Shown here one piece after another: positions 1-7,961 of a DNA stretch of 64,000 nt (position 1 is the first letter of the stretch; every line of letters begins with the position of its first letter). The DNA is taken from NCBI GenBank assembly GCA_964649725.1, contig CAZYTM010000001.1:186001-250000 (forward strand), in the 5' to 3' direction. Source of the DNA: CAZYTM01 sp964649725. GTDB taxonomy: Bacteria > Desulfobacterota > Desulfuromonadia > Geobacterales > Geobacteraceae. Position numbers and translations under genes: made by a program. The notes beneath the pieces were generated by a model. It searched no databases. It was given only the letters and a program-made list of their open reading frames with translations, and was not told the origin of the DNA.

Positions 1-1
1 A

Positions 2-118
2 AGCGCAAAAATCGATCCCTCTCACCTGGTATTCCGCTTCAGCGGCGAAGATATCAGCGGCAAGGCGATCGACCCGGGAGCTGACGAGTATGACGGTTTT
101 GCAGACAAAGCATTCTGA
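2..118 (+). CDS. C-terminal end of an unidentified protein (partial)
   Basis: An open frame runs in from the left edge and stops with TGA at 116-118. The 38 visible residues (ending GFADKAF) have balanced composition, unlike the other two forward frames, so this is probably the tail of the preceding gene. It overlaps the start of the LegC gene by 29 bp, in line with the tight packing of this operon. Too little is visible to name it. By position it could be one of the nonulosonate enzymes missing from the window (LegB dehydratase, PtmA or PtmF), but nothing in the residues shows this. Confidence 0.55.
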   Translation, partial: SAKIDPSHLVFRFSGEDISGKAIDPGADEYDGFADKAF

Positions 119-1349
119 TCTGCCAGAATTCCCTTTTGGCGCATTAGCAGACACCTCTGCCATGGAGTCTGCCTCCTCTCTTCCGGAGCGAGTGCTCCGG
201 ACTATCAGCGGCGTGATCGGTGAACAACCGTTCCACCCGCTACATGAGCCAACTTTCCGGGGGAACGAGATAAAATACCTGACGGAATGTATCGATACCG
301 GCTGGGTATCTTCGGCCGGCCCCTTTGTGGATAGATTCGAGGCAGGGCTGGCAGAATTCACCGGGATGAAAAAAGCTGTTGCGGTAGTGAACGGCACCGC
401 TGCCCTCCATCTCTCGCTCCTGCTGGCAGGGGTAAAGCCGGGGAATGAAGTCCTCATGCCGGCTCTCACCTTTGTCGCCACAGCCAATGCCGTTGCCTAT
501 TGCGGTGCCGTACCGCACTTCATCGACTCTGAGATATCGACCCTGGGCGTCGACGCGACCAGACTGTACGGCTACCTGCACGACAACGCCAGCGCCGACC
601 GGTCAGGTTGCCGCAACAGGGCTACCGGCAGACGTATCGCAGCAGTTGTTGCAATGCACACCTTCGGCCATCCGGTCGACCTCGACCCGCTCAAGGAGGT
701 CTGCGACCTCTTCCGCATCACCCTGGTGGAAGATGCCGCCGAATCGCTCGGTTCCTACTATAAAGGGAAGCATACCGGCCACTGGGGGAAGCTGACCGCC
801 TTAAGCTTCAATGGCAACAAGGTGATCACCACCGGTGGAGGGGGCGCCATCCTGACCGATGACGAAGAGCTGGGGCGCCTTGCCAGGCACCTCTCCACCA
901 CCGCCAAGGTCCCCCATCCATGGGCATTCATCCATGATGCGACCGGTTTCAACTACCGGCTCCCCAATCTGAATGCCGCGCTCGGACTCGCCCAGCTGGA
1001 ACAGCTCCCGGCCTTTCTGGCCAGCAAGCGGCAGCTGGCCGAACAATACCAGCAGGCATTCGCTGATATGCAGGGGATCAGCTTCATCGGCGAACCGAGG
1101 TTTGCCAGAAGCAATTACTGGCTCAACTCCCTGCTGCTCGACCAGGATCTGGCCAGCAGTCGAGATCCGATTCTGGAGCTTGCCAACAAAAGCGGCGTGA
1201 TGACCCGTCCGGCCTGGACCCTCATGCACAAGCTGCCGATGTACAAGGATTCCCCCCGGATGGAGCTCCCTGTAGCAGAACTGCTGGAGCAGACCCTCCT
1301 GAATATTCCGAGCAGTGCTTCACTGGGAGGGTCCCATGGGCAGGCGTAG
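90..1349 (+). CDS. legC: LegC-type PLP-dependent sugar aminotransferase (DegT/DnrJ/EryC1/StrS family)
   Basis: Probably installs the 4-amino group on the 4-keto-6-deoxy nucleotide sugar made by LegB, an early step to legionaminic acid. The 419 residues show the family fold: a substrate stretch GWVSSAGPFVDRFE near residue 70, NGTAALHL near 101, VEDAAESLGS near 213, and the PLP lysine K244 in SFNGNKVITTGGGG, a sequence characteristic of the LegC branch. ATG 90 is preceded by GGGAG at 76-80. A later ATG at 162 has no ribosome site, and residues 1-24 lie outside the fold, so the start is not certain. It overlaps legG by 14 bp. Confidence 0.85.
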   Translation: MTVLQTKHSDLPEFPFGALADTSAMESASSLPERVLRTISGVIGEQPFHPLHEPTFRGNEIKYLTECIDTGWVSSAGPFVDRFEAGLAEFTGMKKAVAVVNGTAALHLSLLLAGVKPGNEVLMPALTFVATANAVAYCGAVPHFIDSEISTLGVDATRLYGYLHDNASADRSGCRNRATGRRIAAVVAMHTFGHPVDLDPLKEVCDLFRITLVEDAAESLGSYYKGKHTGHWGKLTALSFNGNKVITTGGGGAILTDDEELGRLARHLSTTAKVPHPWAFIHDATGFNYRLPNLNAALGLAQLEQLPAFLASKRQLAEQYQQAFADMQGISFIGEPRFARSNYWLNSLLLDQDLASSRDPILELANKSGVMTRPAWTLMHKLPMYKDSPRMELPVAELLEQTLLNIPSSASLGGSHGQA

Positions 1350-2565
1350 GATCTGTGTAGTAACCGGGACGCGTGCCGAATACGGTATCCTCTACTGGCC
1401 GCTCCGCGCTATCCAGGACGATCCGGAGCTGGAACTGCAGCTGATAGTCACCGGCATGCACCTCGCCCCGGAATTCGGCTCGACCCACCGGGTGATCACA
1501 GCTGACGGATTCCAGATCGACGCCAGGGTCGACATGCTCCTGGCAGGGGATACCCCGGCTGCCACAGGGAAATCGATCGGCCTCGGGGTGATCGGCTTTG
1601 CCGCAGCTCTGGAGAGGCTGGCACCCGATATTCTCTTCATCCCCGGCGACCGCTTCGAGATCCTTGCCGCTGCCCAGGCGGCAGTCGTGGCACGCATCCC
1701 GCTGGCCCATCTGGCCGGGGGTGACACCACCGAAGGGGCATTCGACGAGTCGATCCGCCATGCGCTGACCAAGATGTCCCATATCCATTTTGTCACCAAT
1801 GAGGCTGCGGCACGGAGAGTCCGGCAGATGGGGGAGAATCCGGCGCATATCCACAATGTCGGCAGCCCCGGTATCGATTATATAAAACGGCTGCAGCTGG
1901 CTGACCGGGAAGAGCTGACAGCTGCTCTCGGCCTCAGGTTCCGCGGCCAGAACCTGCTGATCACCTTCCACCCGGCCACCCTCTCTGGCGATAGTGGCGC
2001 CCAGTTCCAAGAACTTCTCGCGGCTCTCGACCAGCTCGGGCCGGAGGTCGGCCTGATCTTCACCAGGCCCAATGCCGACAGCGACGGCAGACTGCTGATC
2101 GAAATCCTCGATCGTTATGCGGAGAGTCGCGCCAATGTCACGGTATTCACCTCCCTTGGACAACGCAACTATCTGAGCATGGTGGCGCAGGTCGATGCGG
2201 TCGTGGGGAATTCGTCGAGCGGCCTTTATGAGGTGCCATCGTTCGGCAAGCCGACCGTCAATATCGGCGACCGGCAGCAGGGGCGACTGCAGTCGACCTC
2301 GGTCATCAACGTCTCCCCGGTCTGCAATGCCATCCATAAAGCTTTGCTGACAGCGCTTCAGCTCGACTGCAGCGGGGCGCTCAACCCTTACGGGGATGGA
2401 GAGAGTTCAGCGCGGATCATCAGGGTCCTGAAGGATATCCCCGATCCCGGAGCGCTCCTGAAGAAACATTTCTTTGAGCTGCCGTCTCTCCATGCAGGGG
2501 CTGACTTGCACCACTCTGCAGTGAACGAGCCGCCAGCAGTCAAATATCATGCAGCAAGGAGCTGA
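1336..2565 (+). CDS. legG: LegG/NeuC-type UDP-sugar 2-epimerase (hydrolysing)
   Basis: Hydrolysing 2-epimerase that releases the nucleotide and inverts C2 of a 2,4-diacetamido sugar, giving the hexose that LegI condenses with phosphoenolpyruvate. The 409-aa product has the family hallmarks: VTGTRAEYGIL at the N-terminus, PGDRFEI, HLAGGDTTEGAFDESIRHALTKM and VGSPGID, then a C-terminal VVGNSSSGLYE. I chose ATG 1336, inside the end of legC, because GGGAGG at 1325-1330 sits 5 nt upstream; the in-frame ATG at 1315 has no such site. Sialic-acid NeuC is the nearest alternative, but the LegC neighbour favours the legionaminic pathway. Confidence 0.85.
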   Translation: MGRRRICVVTGTRAEYGILYWPLRAIQDDPELELQLIVTGMHLAPEFGSTHRVITADGFQIDARVDMLLAGDTPAATGKSIGLGVIGFAAALERLAPDILFIPGDRFEILAAAQAAVVARIPLAHLAGGDTTEGAFDESIRHALTKMSHIHFVTNEAAARRVRQMGENPAHIHNVGSPGIDYIKRLQLADREELTAALGLRFRGQNLLITFHPATLSGDSGAQFQELLAALDQLGPEVGLIFTRPNADSDGRLLIEILDRYAESRANVTVFTSLGQRNYLSMVAQVDAVVGNSSSGLYEVPSFGKPTVNIGDRQQGRLQSTSVINVSPVCNAIHKALLTALQLDCSGALNPYGDGESSARIIRVLKDIPDPGALLKKHFFELPSLHAGADLHHSAVNEPPAVKYHAARS

Positions 2566-2567
2566 CA

Positions 2568-3956
2568 GTGCGGATACTCCTGGTCGTCTATGACAATGAC
2601 TCTTACATCCACGAATTCCCCATGGGGCTTGGTTACATAGCCGCGGTGCTGACCCGCGCCGGGCATGATGTAGAGGCCTACTGCCAGGACCAGCACCACT
2701 ACCCTGAAGAGCATCTGACCGCCTATCTCGATCAGGAGCAGTTCGATATGGTGGGGGTCAGTTTTATAGCAGGCTATTATCAATACCGGAAGATCATGAA
2801 GATAGCGGCAGCTATCAACGCCTCCCGGCAGCGCCCCTTCTTTGTCATCGGCGGCCATGGTCCGGCACCCGAACCGGAGTTCTTCCTGCAGCGGACCGGA
2901 GCCGATGCAGTGGTGATAGGTGAAGGGGAAGTGACTGTGGTAGAACTGCTGGAGGCCCTGGCAGGACGGCGTACCTTCGCCTCGGTGAACGGGATAGCCT
3001 ACCGGGATGGGGAGAAGATCGAGATAACCGCCAAGAGGGGACTGATCCAGGATATCGATGCCATCCCGCTACCCCGCTTCGACCTCTTCCCGATCGAATA
3101 CTACCGGCTGGCCCGGATGCCCCACGCCAGCAGCGCCGATTTCGTCATGCCGGTCATCTCCGGCCGCGGCTGCCCCTTTACCTGCAACTTCTGCTACCGG
3201 CTCGACGAGGGTTTCCGCCCCAGGAGCAACGAAGGTATCATCGAGGAGATCAAGCTGCTGAAAAAAGATTACGGCATCACCTATATCGCCTTTTTCGACG
3301 AACTGCTGATGTCCTCGGAAGCTCGCGTGGTGAGCCTCTGCAACGATTTCCTGAAGGCAGGTCTGCAGATCAAATGGGACTGTAACGGCCGCCTCAACTA
3401 TGCCAAGCCGGCGATACTCCAGCTGATGAAAGAGGCTGGCTGCGTCTTCATCAATTACGGCATAGAGGCTATGGACGACCAGGTCTTGCGGAACATGAAC
3501 AAGGCGCTCACCACCCGGCAGATAGAGCAGGGGATAGAGGCGACCCTGGCGGCCGGCATAAGCCCCGGCTACAACATCATCTTCGGCAATCTGGGTGACA
3601 ACCGGGAGACCCTGGCCAAGGGGGTCGATTTCCTGCTCCGCTACGATGACGGTGCCCAGATGCGTACCATCCGCCCTGTCACACCATATCCGGGAGCTCC
3701 GCTTTACTATCACGCCATCGACCAGGGGCTGCTTAAGGGGTGTGCCGATTTCTACGACAACAAACATGTCAATTCCGACCTCCTGGCGGTCAATTTCACC
3801 GAGTTGAGCGATGCCGATTTCCATCAGGCCCTCTGTGATGCAAACACCAGGCTGCTGAACAACTATTTCGGGAAGAAGCTCGATGCCGTAATCCGGCAGA
3901 CCAACCGGCTCTATCTGGAGCAGGACGCGACATTCCGCGGTTACCGTCACACCTGA
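2568..3956 (+). CDS. B12-binding radical SAM enzyme, first of two in the cluster
   Basis: A 462-aa class B radical SAM protein. Residues 1-130 form a B12-binding-like Rossmann domain (IGGHGPAPEPEFFL, then VIGEGEVTVVELLEAL). The radical SAM core follows, with the iron-sulfur motif C202-P-F-T-C206-N-F-C209. GTG start with AAGGAG 7 nt upstream, 2 nt after legG. Relatives carry out methylations at unactivated carbons or rearrangements. Lying between legG and legI, it may modify the nonulosonate or its precursor, but the substrate cannot be read from the sequence. The DXHXXG cobalamin-ligand motif is not clear, so B12 use is inferred from the fold. Confidence 0.75.
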   Translation: MRILLVVYDNDSYIHEFPMGLGYIAAVLTRAGHDVEAYCQDQHHYPEEHLTAYLDQEQFDMVGVSFIAGYYQYRKIMKIAAAINASRQRPFFVIGGHGPAPEPEFFLQRTGADAVVIGEGEVTVVELLEALAGRRTFASVNGIAYRDGEKIEITAKRGLIQDIDAIPLPRFDLFPIEYYRLARMPHASSADFVMPVISGRGCPFTCNFCYRLDEGFRPRSNEGIIEEIKLLKKDYGITYIAFFDELLMSSEARVVSLCNDFLKAGLQIKWDCNGRLNYAKPAILQLMKEAGCVFINYGIEAMDDQVLRNMNKALTTRQIEQGIEATLAAGISPGYNIIFGNLGDNRETLAKGVDFLLRYDDGAQMRTIRPVTPYPGAPLYYHAIDQGLLKGCADFYDNKHVNSDLLAVNFTELSDADFHQALCDANTRLLNNYFGKKLDAVIRQTNRLYLEQDATFRGYRHT

Positions 3957-3967
3957 GGAGAGAAGAG

Positions 3968-5071
3968 ATGCCGCTACAGTCAGTTAAAACCGGCAACAGG
4001 CCGGCCTGGGTGATCGCCGAGGCGGGGGTGAACCATAACGGCTCGCTGGAGATGGCCCGCCGGCTGATAGACGCTGCCGTTGCGGCAGGCGCCGATGCGG
4101 TCAAGTTCCAGACCTTCAGGGCGACAGAGCTGGTCTGCCGCAAAGCACCCAAGGCCGATTACCAGCTGCAGACTACTGACAGCGACGAGTCGCAGTTCGA
4201 CATGCTTAAGAGGCTGGAGCTCGACCAGACAGCCCATGAGGAGCTGATAGATTATTGCAAAGAACAGGGGATACTCTTCCTCTCCTCCCCTTTTGACAGC
4301 GAAAGCCTGGCCATGCTGGTCGATGAGTTCTCCCTGCCGCTCCTGAAACTCGGCTCAGGGGAGCTGACCAATGCACCGCTGCTGTTACAGGCAGCGCAAA
4401 GCGGCACTTCGCTGATACTCTCGACCGGGATGGCGACCCTTGACGAGATCGAAATCGCCCTTGGCGTCCTGGCCTGCGGCTATACCTGCCGCTCGGCCTC
4501 CCCTTCAGCAGCGGCGTTCCGCGATGCCTTCAAGTCAGAGAAAGGTCAGGCAGCGCTGCAAAAGAGGGTGGTGCTGCTCCACTGCACGACCGAATACCCG
4601 ACCCCGCCGGAGGAGGTGAACCTGCTGGCAATGGAGACCCTTAAAGAGAAATTCCATCTGCCGGTCGGCCTCTCCGACCATACTCCCGGCATTGTCGCCG
4701 CCATTGCCGCTGCGGCCCGCGGGGCAGTGATAATAGAGAAGCATTTCACCCTCGATCGCGCGCTACCCGGCCCTGACCATAAGGCCTCCATCCTGCCGGG
4801 GGAGCTTCGGTCGCTGGTCGCGGCTGTAAAGGAGGTCGCTCTGCTCCTCGGTTCAGCGGCCAAAGCTCCGGCCCAGGCAGAATTGAAGAACATCGCCGTG
4901 GCGCGTAAAAGCCTGGTAGCTGCTGAAGACATCAGGCGGGGAGAACATTTCACCGCGGAAAATCTCTGCGTCAAGCGACCCGGCACCGGGATCCCCCCCA
5001 TCCATTACTGGGAATGGCTCGGCAGAAGGGCAGAGCGGGATTTTGCCCAGGACGAGGTGATCGGCGCATGA
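3968..5071 (+). CDS. legI: Nonulosonic acid synthase (LegI/NeuB family)
   Basis: Condenses phosphoenolpyruvate with the C6 sugar released by LegG to make the nine-carbon acid. The 367-aa protein has the NeuB barrel (IAEAGVNHNGSLEMA, DAVKFQTF, LKLGSGELTN, LSTGMATLDEI, LHCTTEYPTPPEEVNL, GLSDHTPG, IEKHFTLDRALPGPDHKASI) followed by a C-terminal SAF/antifreeze-like domain (KSLVAAEDIRRGEHFTAENL). GAGGAG precedes ATG 3968. Its stop overlaps the next start as ATGA. About 20 residues between the STGMAT and LHCTTEYP motifs look like an insertion. Assignment to legionaminic rather than sialic or pseudaminic acid rests on the neighbours. Confidence 0.9.
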   Translation: MPLQSVKTGNRPAWVIAEAGVNHNGSLEMARRLIDAAVAAGADAVKFQTFRATELVCRKAPKADYQLQTTDSDESQFDMLKRLELDQTAHEELIDYCKEQGILFLSSPFDSESLAMLVDEFSLPLLKLGSGELTNAPLLLQAAQSGTSLILSTGMATLDEIEIALGVLACGYTCRSASPSAAAFRDAFKSEKGQAALQKRVVLLHCTTEYPTPPEEVNLLAMETLKEKFHLPVGLSDHTPGIVAAIAAAARGAVIIEKHFTLDRALPGPDHKASILPGELRSLVAAVKEVALLLGSAAKAPAQAELKNIAVARKSLVAAEDIRRGEHFTAENLCVKRPGTGIPPIHYWEWLGRRAERDFAQDEVIGA

Positions 5072-5736
5072 CAGAGACTCTCATCATGCTGGGGAGCGGC
5101 GGACATGCCAAGGTGCTCCTTGAGGCGCTCAAGCAGCAGGGGTTAGCTGTTGCCGGGATACTGACCGCGACTCAGGAGCAGCACGGGACATTGCTGGCCG
5201 GCATACCGGTCCTTGGCAACGATGACGTGCTGGCCGATTATCCCCCGGAGCGGACTAGACTGGTGAACGGCGTCGGCTCTGTCGGTCTCCCCCAGCTGCG
5301 GGAGCGGATTTTCACCGAGCTGAGCAGAAGAGGTTACTCTTTCGCCACGGTAATCCATCCTGCCGCTGTAGTGGCAGAAGATGCGCTGCTGGAAGAAGGG
5401 GCGCAGGTGATGGCCGGAGCAGTTATCCAGCCTGGCAGCAGGATCGGCAGGAACTCGATAATCAACACCCGGGCAGCAGTCGATCACGACTGCAGCATCG
5501 GTGACCATGTCCACCTTGCACCAGGGGTGACCCTGTCAGGCGGGGTGACCATCGGCACCGGGACCCATGTAGGGACCGGAGCGACCGTGATTCAGGGGAT
5601 AACGATAGGTAGCGCCGCAATCGTCGGAGCAGGCGCACTAGTGATAAGGAACGTGCCGGATGAGATCAAGGTACTAGGCGTACCGGCAAGAGAGGTGCAA
5701 CATGAAAGACTGGCGAGACATCTTGTTAACTCCTGA
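5068..5736 (+). CDS. NeuD/LegH-like sugar N- or O-acetyltransferase
   Basis: A 222-aa acyltransferase of the NeuD/PglD class. An N-terminal nucleotide-sugar binding domain (MLGSGGHAKVLLEAL) is followed by left-handed beta-helix hexapeptide repeats (IGRNSIINTRAAVDHDCSIG and on), with a candidate catalytic His in DHDCSIGDHVHLAPG. In the legionaminic route LegH acetylates the 4-amino group put on by LegC, the likeliest job here; O-acetylation of the finished acid is possible. The start codon overlaps the legI stop; longer in-frame readings begin inside legI and lack a ribosome site. It overlaps the next gene by 35 bp. Confidence 0.8.
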   Translation: MTETLIMLGSGGHAKVLLEALKQQGLAVAGILTATQEQHGTLLAGIPVLGNDDVLADYPPERTRLVNGVGSVGLPQLRERIFTELSRRGYSFATVIHPAAVVAEDALLEEGAQVMAGAVIQPGSRIGRNSIINTRAAVDHDCSIGDHVHLAPGVTLSGGVTIGTGTHVGTGATVIQGITIGSAAIVGAGALVIRNVPDEIKVLGVPAREVQHERLARHLVNS

Positions 5737-6757
5737 GACGAAAATACGCGACACCATCCAGGCGATCGACAGCGGAGCGCTCGGTATCGCCCTGGTGACC
5801 GACTCCAACGGCAGGCTGATCGGGACCGTGACCGATGGAGATATCCGCCGCGGTATCCTCAAGGGGGTCTCACTGGAGTCGCCGGTCGCCGAGATCATGA
5901 ACGGCAGCCCGACGGTTGCCCGTAGCGGTGACAGCCGGGAGAAGATCCTCGCCATCATGAAGATGAAGACCCTGCACCAGATCCCGGTGGTGGATGAAAA
6001 ACACCACGTCATCGGCCTTGAGGTGCTGGAGAGCATCATCCAGACGCCGCACCGGGAGAACCTGGTAGTGCTTATGGCCGGTGGCCTCGGGACCAGGTTG
6101 CGCCCCCTTACCGACACCTATCCGAAGCCGCTCATCAAGATAGGGGGGAAACCGGTCCTGGAGACCATCCTGGAGAACTTCATCAGCCACGGCTTTTACC
6201 GTTTCCGCATCTCGGTCAACTACAAGGCTGAACTTATCGAAGAGTACTTCGGCGACGGCTCCCGCTGGGGATGCACCATCGACTACATCCACGAGAACAT
6301 GCGGATGGGTACTGCCGGCGCCCTTACCCTGCTCGATGAAGAGCCCCATGAACCGCTCCTGGTGATGAACGGCGACGTACTGACCAATGTCAATTTCCAG
6401 AAACTGCTCGACTATCACAAGGAGCGGCATGCCCACGCGACCATGTGCATCAGGGAGTACGACTACCAGGTACCCTACGGGGTGGTCAGGTTCGAGCAGC
6501 ACCATCTGCTCGGTATCGAGGAGAAACCGGTACAGCGCTATTTTGTCAATGCAGGGATCTACGTCCTGCAGCCGGAGGTCTTGAGCCTGATACCGCGCAA
6601 CGCCTTCTTCGACATGCCGCAACTCTTCGAAAGCCTGATCTCGGAAGATTGCCGCTCCGCCATCTTCCCGATCCGCGAATACTGGCTCGACATCGGCAGG
6701 ATGGACGACCTGGAGCGGGCTAACATAGAGTTCAAGGACAATTTTGTCTATCAATAG
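5702..6757 (+). CDS. ptmE: PtmE-like CBS-domain sugar-1-phosphate nucleotidyltransferase
   Basis: A 351-aa protein with a pair of CBS domains (residues about 5-115) and then a nucleotidyltransferase domain starting VLMAGGLGTRLRPLTDTYPKP, with the metal/substrate stretch LLVMNGDVLTN. This architecture matches Campylobacter PtmE, which makes GDP-glucosamine to start the GDP-linked legionaminic pathway. With LegC, LegG, LegI and LegF alongside, that role is likely. The CBS pair probably senses a nucleotide. A different sugar-1-phosphate substrate cannot be excluded. Confidence 0.75.
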   Translation: MKDWRDILLTPETKIRDTIQAIDSGALGIALVTDSNGRLIGTVTDGDIRRGILKGVSLESPVAEIMNGSPTVARSGDSREKILAIMKMKTLHQIPVVDEKHHVIGLEVLESIIQTPHRENLVVLMAGGLGTRLRPLTDTYPKPLIKIGGKPVLETILENFISHGFYRFRISVNYKAELIEEYFGDGSRWGCTIDYIHENMRMGTAGALTLLDEEPHEPLLVMNGDVLTNVNFQKLLDYHKERHAHATMCIREYDYQVPYGVVRFEQHHLLGIEEKPVQRYFVNAGIYVLQPEVLSLIPRNAFFDMPQLFESLISEDCRSAIFPIREYWLDIGRMDDLERANIEFKDNFVYQ

Positions 6758-6771
6758 ATCAGGAGGGTTTT

Positions 6772-7944
6772 ATGCTCGACCAGTTCAGTTTTCTGCTCCA
6801 GACGCAGACCTATTACGGTATCGGTTATTCCCGCAAGCTCGGCGAATGGTTGCAGGAGAAGGGGTACCGACGCCCGGCCATACTCGTTGACGAAGGGGTG
6901 GAACGACACTCAGCTTATTTTGCCGAGATCAGGGAGCTTGTCTCCGGTGCGGTCGAGGAGTTGTATATCCTCACCCTGCGCGGTAGCGAGGAACCGGACT
7001 ACGACTATCTGGACGAGGTGGCTGTGAAGCTGCGGGAGCGCCCCGACATCGACCTCTTCATCGGCATCGGCGGGGGGAGCACCCTTGACATCACCAAGGC
7101 GGCAGCAGTCCTCCAGACCAATCCCGGGAGAGGGCTCGAATACCGGGGTTTCGACAAGGTGACCATCCCCGGGGTCCCTACGCTCGCCATCCCTACCACG
7201 GCCGGCACCGGCAGCGAGGTTACCATCAACGCCGTCTTCACCGACAAGAAGGAGCTGAAGAAGCTCGGCATCAACGGTCGCTACCTGAATGCCACCTATG
7301 CCCTGCTGGATGCCGAATGGACCGCCAGCTGCCCTCCTGCCGCAGCCCTCTCGGCCGGGATGGATGCCCTTACCCACTCCCTGGAGAGCTTCATGTGCAA
7401 CAAGGCGAACCCATTGACCAGGGTATTCAGCCGCGAGGCGTTCCGGCTCCTCTATGGCGCTCTGCCGGCCCTGGTGGAAGCGCCTGGAGACCTGGCGAAA
7501 CGCCAGCAGCTGCTGCTTGGCAGCTATTTTGCCGCAATCGCCCTTTTCAATTCGGGGTCAGGGATCTCCGGTGCCCTCTCCTATCCGGTCGGGGTGCACT
7601 TCAAGGTCCCCCACGGCATCGGCGGCGGGATATTCCTTGCCTCGGTGGTGGAGTACAATGCAGCGCACGGCTATACCGACTATGCGGAGCTGCTCGACCT
7701 TATCGAACCCTCTTCAGGATCGACTCCGGCCGAAAAGAGCCGCCGTTTCGCGACCCTGCTGGGCAATCTCTCCGAACGGCTCGGCGTACCGCACTATCTC
7801 GACCAGTGGGGGATCACCAGCGATAACGTGGCCAATGCCGCAGAGCTGATGCTCCCGCTGCAGGGTGCATTCGACCAGAACCCGATCCCCTTTTCAGCAG
7901 CCAGCGACGCCAGCGAGATGCTCGCCAGACACGTACGGCACTGA
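6772..7944 (+). CDS. Iron-containing (type III) alcohol dehydrogenase family protein
   Basis: A 390-aa Fe-ADH family oxidoreductase. The nucleotide-binding GIGGGSTLDITKAAA is near residue 105, PTTAGTGSE follows, and metal ligands are visible as D and H in MDALTHSLESF plus H in FKVPHGIGGG and NAAHGYTDYAEL. AGGAGGG precedes ATG 6772 by 6 nt. Such enzymes in surface-glycan and phosphonate clusters reduce small aldehydes or ketones. Here it may act on a nonulosonate substituent or a product of the radical SAM enzymes on either side. It is not part of the standard legionaminic pathway. Confidence 0.75.
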   Translation: MLDQFSFLLQTQTYYGIGYSRKLGEWLQEKGYRRPAILVDEGVERHSAYFAEIRELVSGAVEELYILTLRGSEEPDYDYLDEVAVKLRERPDIDLFIGIGGGSTLDITKAAAVLQTNPGRGLEYRGFDKVTIPGVPTLAIPTTAGTGSEVTINAVFTDKKELKKLGINGRYLNATYALLDAEWTASCPPAAALSAGMDALTHSLESFMCNKANPLTRVFSREAFRLLYGALPALVEAPGDLAKRQQLLLGSYFAAIALFNSGSGISGALSYPVGVHFKVPHGIGGGIFLASVVEYNAAHGYTDYAELLDLIEPSSGSTPAEKSRRFATLLGNLSERLGVPHYLDQWGITSDNVANAAELMLPLQGAFDQNPIPFSAASDASEMLARHVRH

Positions 7945-7961
7945 GTCCGGAAGGACAGACC

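Noticed and set aside
1222..2337. 371-codon antisense frame over legG
   Set aside because: Same explanation; no ribosome site and no recognisable motif, while the + strand protein is clearly LegG/NeuC.
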